Translations under genes and position numbers: made by a program
Shown here: positions 61,348 through 64,000 of the stretch, one piece after another
Numbering within the stretch: the stretch's first letter is position 1
Layout: every line of letters begins with the position of its first letter
Notes under the pieces: model-generated
Database searches by the model: none
Seen by the model: only the letters and a program-made list of their open reading frames with translations
What the model was told of the DNA's origin: nothing
Source: Sipunculus nudus
Taxonomy: Eukaryota; Annelida; Sipuncula; Golfingiida; Sipunculidae
Reading direction: 5' to 3'
Length of the DNA: 64,000 nucleotides
NCBI GenBank assembly: GCA_026874595.1
Contig: CM049318.1
Coordinates: forward strand, 5,347,741 to 5,411,740

Positions 61348-61961
61348 GTATATTTGAACGCAGTATCGTAAAACTATGAAGCAGCCCTTGCACAGGGGAA
61401 AAACTTGTGCAAATTTTAAATGATATCTCTCTGAAGGGAATGATAGACAATCACAGGTTGGACAGCATGTTGGTGGCAAACAGACACAAGAAATCTCTGC
61501 AGATCCATGGATTAACACAATTTTGTCAGTTTAGATTGGCTTGCTGATGATGAAAATAATGATCACTCAGTCTAATATTCGCAAGAGTTCAGCTGTCTGG
61601 ATTGGCTGGGCTCTGTCGTTGATCTTGGTGCCAGTTTGTGTCCAGCCTTAGGGTCTTTGGGGCTGTGGATGTTGTAGCTTTCTCCGGTTACCAGCACAGA
61701 GAAAACGGTGGCTGCCTCTTTCTGCTTGGCTTGCGTGGTGTCTAGATTGGCTCCATCAAAATTACACTTATAGAGCCCACAGGGCTGATGTCCCTGTTGC
61801 TGCTCGATAAAGCAAAAACATCTTCAGTCAGTCAGTAGATTGGCAATCTTAGGCATTTGGTCTAAGAGATGACTGAGCAAAATTTATATGATTTATAGAT
61901 ATCTCTTACTTTCTTATGAATTTGGTGAAGAGTGGTTGCTGGAAAATATTTAGTGTTAATG

Positions 61962-62077
61962 TCCATAGTGTACAAAAATGCTTATACCTTGATCAGATTA
62001 GAGCTAAAATGTGCAATAGGCAAACTACACCACTGAGTTTGGGAAATCCTTCTGAGACTTGCTGCTCAGTATCATTT
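61962..62077 (+). repeat. 116-bp exact direct repeat, copy 1
   Basis: From TCCATAGTG to ATCATTT this stretch is identical base for base to 63038-63153. The 960 bases between the copies include the sequence related to the 278-bp array. Confidence 0.92.
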
Positions 62078-62689
62078 CTGTACCCCCAAGATTAACTCGG
62101 CCTTGATTAGGTAAACATGCTTGATTACTTTTGTCAGCTCACCTACTAAAGTTTATATTGCAGTAAAGCCACAGGAGGGGTCAGGGGTCATCAAGGCGAA
62201 ACAAATGATGGGATAGAAATGAGAAGCCTGTCCAGTAGAAACATAAAGGCCGGAGACAGAGTGATCCCGGATATCAAATTCTGAAATAAAAGCATCATTA
62301 ATTAATCACTGGACGATTAAACAGTGCTTACATTGTTGTAATTCAAAAACTAAATGAGAATTATTATAAAAAACAATACATGTTGATAATGCACACTGAG
62401 ACTAAGTAACGATTAGATATAACAATAAATGGCCCAATATTCAATTCAGCGCTAGGATGCAAAGTATCACAGCTTTTGCAGTTATTTGGAACTGTTTAAT
62501 CAGAATACAATTTGCTTCAAGACTTGTATTTATATTTTCTTACTCATGTTCTGTTTCCTAAAAAAAATATATATCTGTATCCGCCAAAATGAAGTTTTGC
62601 GGATACTGTGTTTTTGACCGGGTTCAGCCACTGCCGCCGCTGCCGCGTTCGTTTCCGGAGAACTCCTCTGAGACTACTGGACGGATTTT

Positions 62690-63037
62690 TCCGAAACTTA
62701 CACCACTTATCGGGTCACATGTGAACTGGTGCCTACTCAATTGGCCTAGACCTCTGACCTCTCCTCTCTGCCCAGCGTCGATTTGTGCATCTGTTTACAC
62801 ACAAAAACCCACATATCTCGGGAACCATTTGACCGATCAGGAAAAAAATTATGTACAAATGTAGCCCTTGGATAGCTTTATAACATACACAAAAATGGTG
62901 GCGCCACCTGCAGCCATTTTTGCACAGCATTCATCTGTTTGTCTGCCTTGGGTTAAAGTCACTCATATCTCTGCAGTGGTTTGACCAAATTACCTGTAAT
63001 TCGGCATGCGTATACATCCTGGATAGCTTTCTTGATT
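62690..63037 (-). repeat. Unit related to the 278-bp tandem array
   Basis: Its minus strand follows 19921-20300 in order: a CACATGTGAACTGG block, CGGGAACCATTTGACCGATC, GGTGGCGCCACC and CATCCTGGATAGCTTTC. It is a single diverged unit in inverse orientation. Confidence 0.7.
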
Positions 63038-63153
63038 TCCATAGTGTACAAAAATGCTTATACCTTGATCAGATTAGAGCTAAAATGTGCAATAGGCAAA
63101 CTACACCACTGAGTTTGGGAAATCCTTCTGAGACTTGCTGCTCAGTATCATTT
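63038..63153 (+). repeat. 116-bp exact direct repeat, copy 2
   Basis: Identical to 61962-62077. Confidence 0.92.
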
Positions 63154-63457
63154 TGGTGCTTTATAAAAAATAAATTGGCCTCAGTAATTCTGTCTAAATT
63201 GAGGAATTAGGTTGGGCTGAGATTAGGGATATATGTTTGGGAATTTAAATAAAATCTCAAGTATTTAAGTGCTAAAGAACTTGAAAATTTGAAGGTAAGA
63301 AAACTTACTTTTTGTGATGAGATTGTTCTCACGAGCCCTTTGAACGAGCATCTATTGATTGTTAAGTCTCAGTGGCCGTGTGCCATTGATTATTAACAGC
63401 TGGTGCACTCAATAAATGTCACTGTGTTGTTATATATGTACCATAGATCCGCGGATC

Positions 63458-63540
63458 CATTCACTACGCTTCGGCCTTTTGAAATCAGTTTGGCAAAGTC
63501 AAAACAAAAGGCCTCACTCACACCTCCTGGGGGGTCTTCT
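63458..63540 (+). mobile_element. Single arm of the foldback MITE
   Basis: CATTCACTACGCTTCGGCC, the arm, and the loop CTCCTGGGGGGTCTT match the element at 26079-26230. The second arm is missing after about 63540. Confidence 0.8.
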
Positions 63541-64000
63541 GGGGCTTACATGGAACAGAATGGAATATGGAACGCGAATCAGGGGACTTTTTTAAGGAAC
63601 GGAACGGAACAAGGACATAAAAAGTGTCTTAACTTTTAAATGGGTGAATGTTTCATAACATAATCTATAGTAATAAACAAATTTTAACATATGCGGTTTG
63701 TTTAATTTTTATTATAGCTCCTGTTCCGAGTTCCGTCGGTTTATATAAAACTTTTATGTCCTCTTGAAGTTTAATTAGCCAGGGTTAAGGCACAAGGTTC
63801 CCCATGGCCTGCTGGGCCTGCAATCATTTAATATTGCATGTTTTGACGGTAGACTGTTTGGGCACCAGTTTGCATACATTAAAATTAGCACAGCCCTGGG
63901 ATGCCAGGCAGTTTGAACGTTGACGCAGGAGTCATTTAATAAAAGATGTTAATGGACTAAAGTTGTATATAGTCTATATGAAAGTACCTTTGGTCGCTTA

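Larger units (their letters stand above)
61348..64000. other. Start of the ABCF2 intron after coding exon 13
   Basis: No further ABCF2 exon was found on the plus strand to the window edge. It contains the 116-bp duplication, a piece related to the 278-bp array, and a single-arm copy of the foldback MITE. Confidence 0.5.

Overview
This is a eukaryotic, intron-rich, AT-rich window, most likely from a marine invertebrate and probably a bivalve mollusc. That assignment is inferred from the gene structures, the short exons in long introns and the abundant GTCCGTCCG-type repeats; no sequence search was possible. Two real protein-coding genes can be read exon by exon. They lie head to head.

Rab18 is on the minus strand (coding span 24427-31942, seven coding exons). 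It is complete, and the exon phases join into exactly 206 codons plus a stop. An ABCF2-type ribosome-associated ABC-F ATPase is on the plus strand (coding exons 42080-61347). Thirteen exons give 612 codons; the last exon or exons lie beyond the right edge. The two genes probably share the promoter region at about 31943-32460, which has a canonical ETS-type CCGGAAGTG site. ABCF2 probably starts with an untranslated exon there, followed by an intron of about 9.6 kb.

The left third (1-22 kb) holds degraded elements. A dead Ty3/gypsy LTR retrotransposon (minus, 1-3358) has one stop and three frameshifts. After it come a hAT-type non-autonomous element with an 8-bp target duplication (4986-5855), the 3' end of a CR1-like LINE (about 6950-7556), a frameshifted SLC46-like transporter pseudogene (about 9595-10736), and several copies of an unclassified repeat (family A) with one copy nested inside another. 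That host copy also carries a 278-bp tandem array.

The introns of both genes are full of mobile DNA. A foldback element with an exact 9-bp duplication sits in a Rab18 intron. In the first ABCF2 intron a 333-bp tandem repeat is interrupted by a 3.9-kb TIR element, which is itself interrupted by a 2.35-kb hAT-like element with a perfect 8-bp duplication. A seven-unit 145-bp array, further family A copies and a second hAT element lie in later ABCF2 introns.

I found no operon, CRISPR array, RNA gene or clearly new biochemical system. The most unusual signals are the triplicated 3' splice site of Rab18 exon 4, the nested-transposon stack with a clustered 15-bp motif, and the modular family A repeats.
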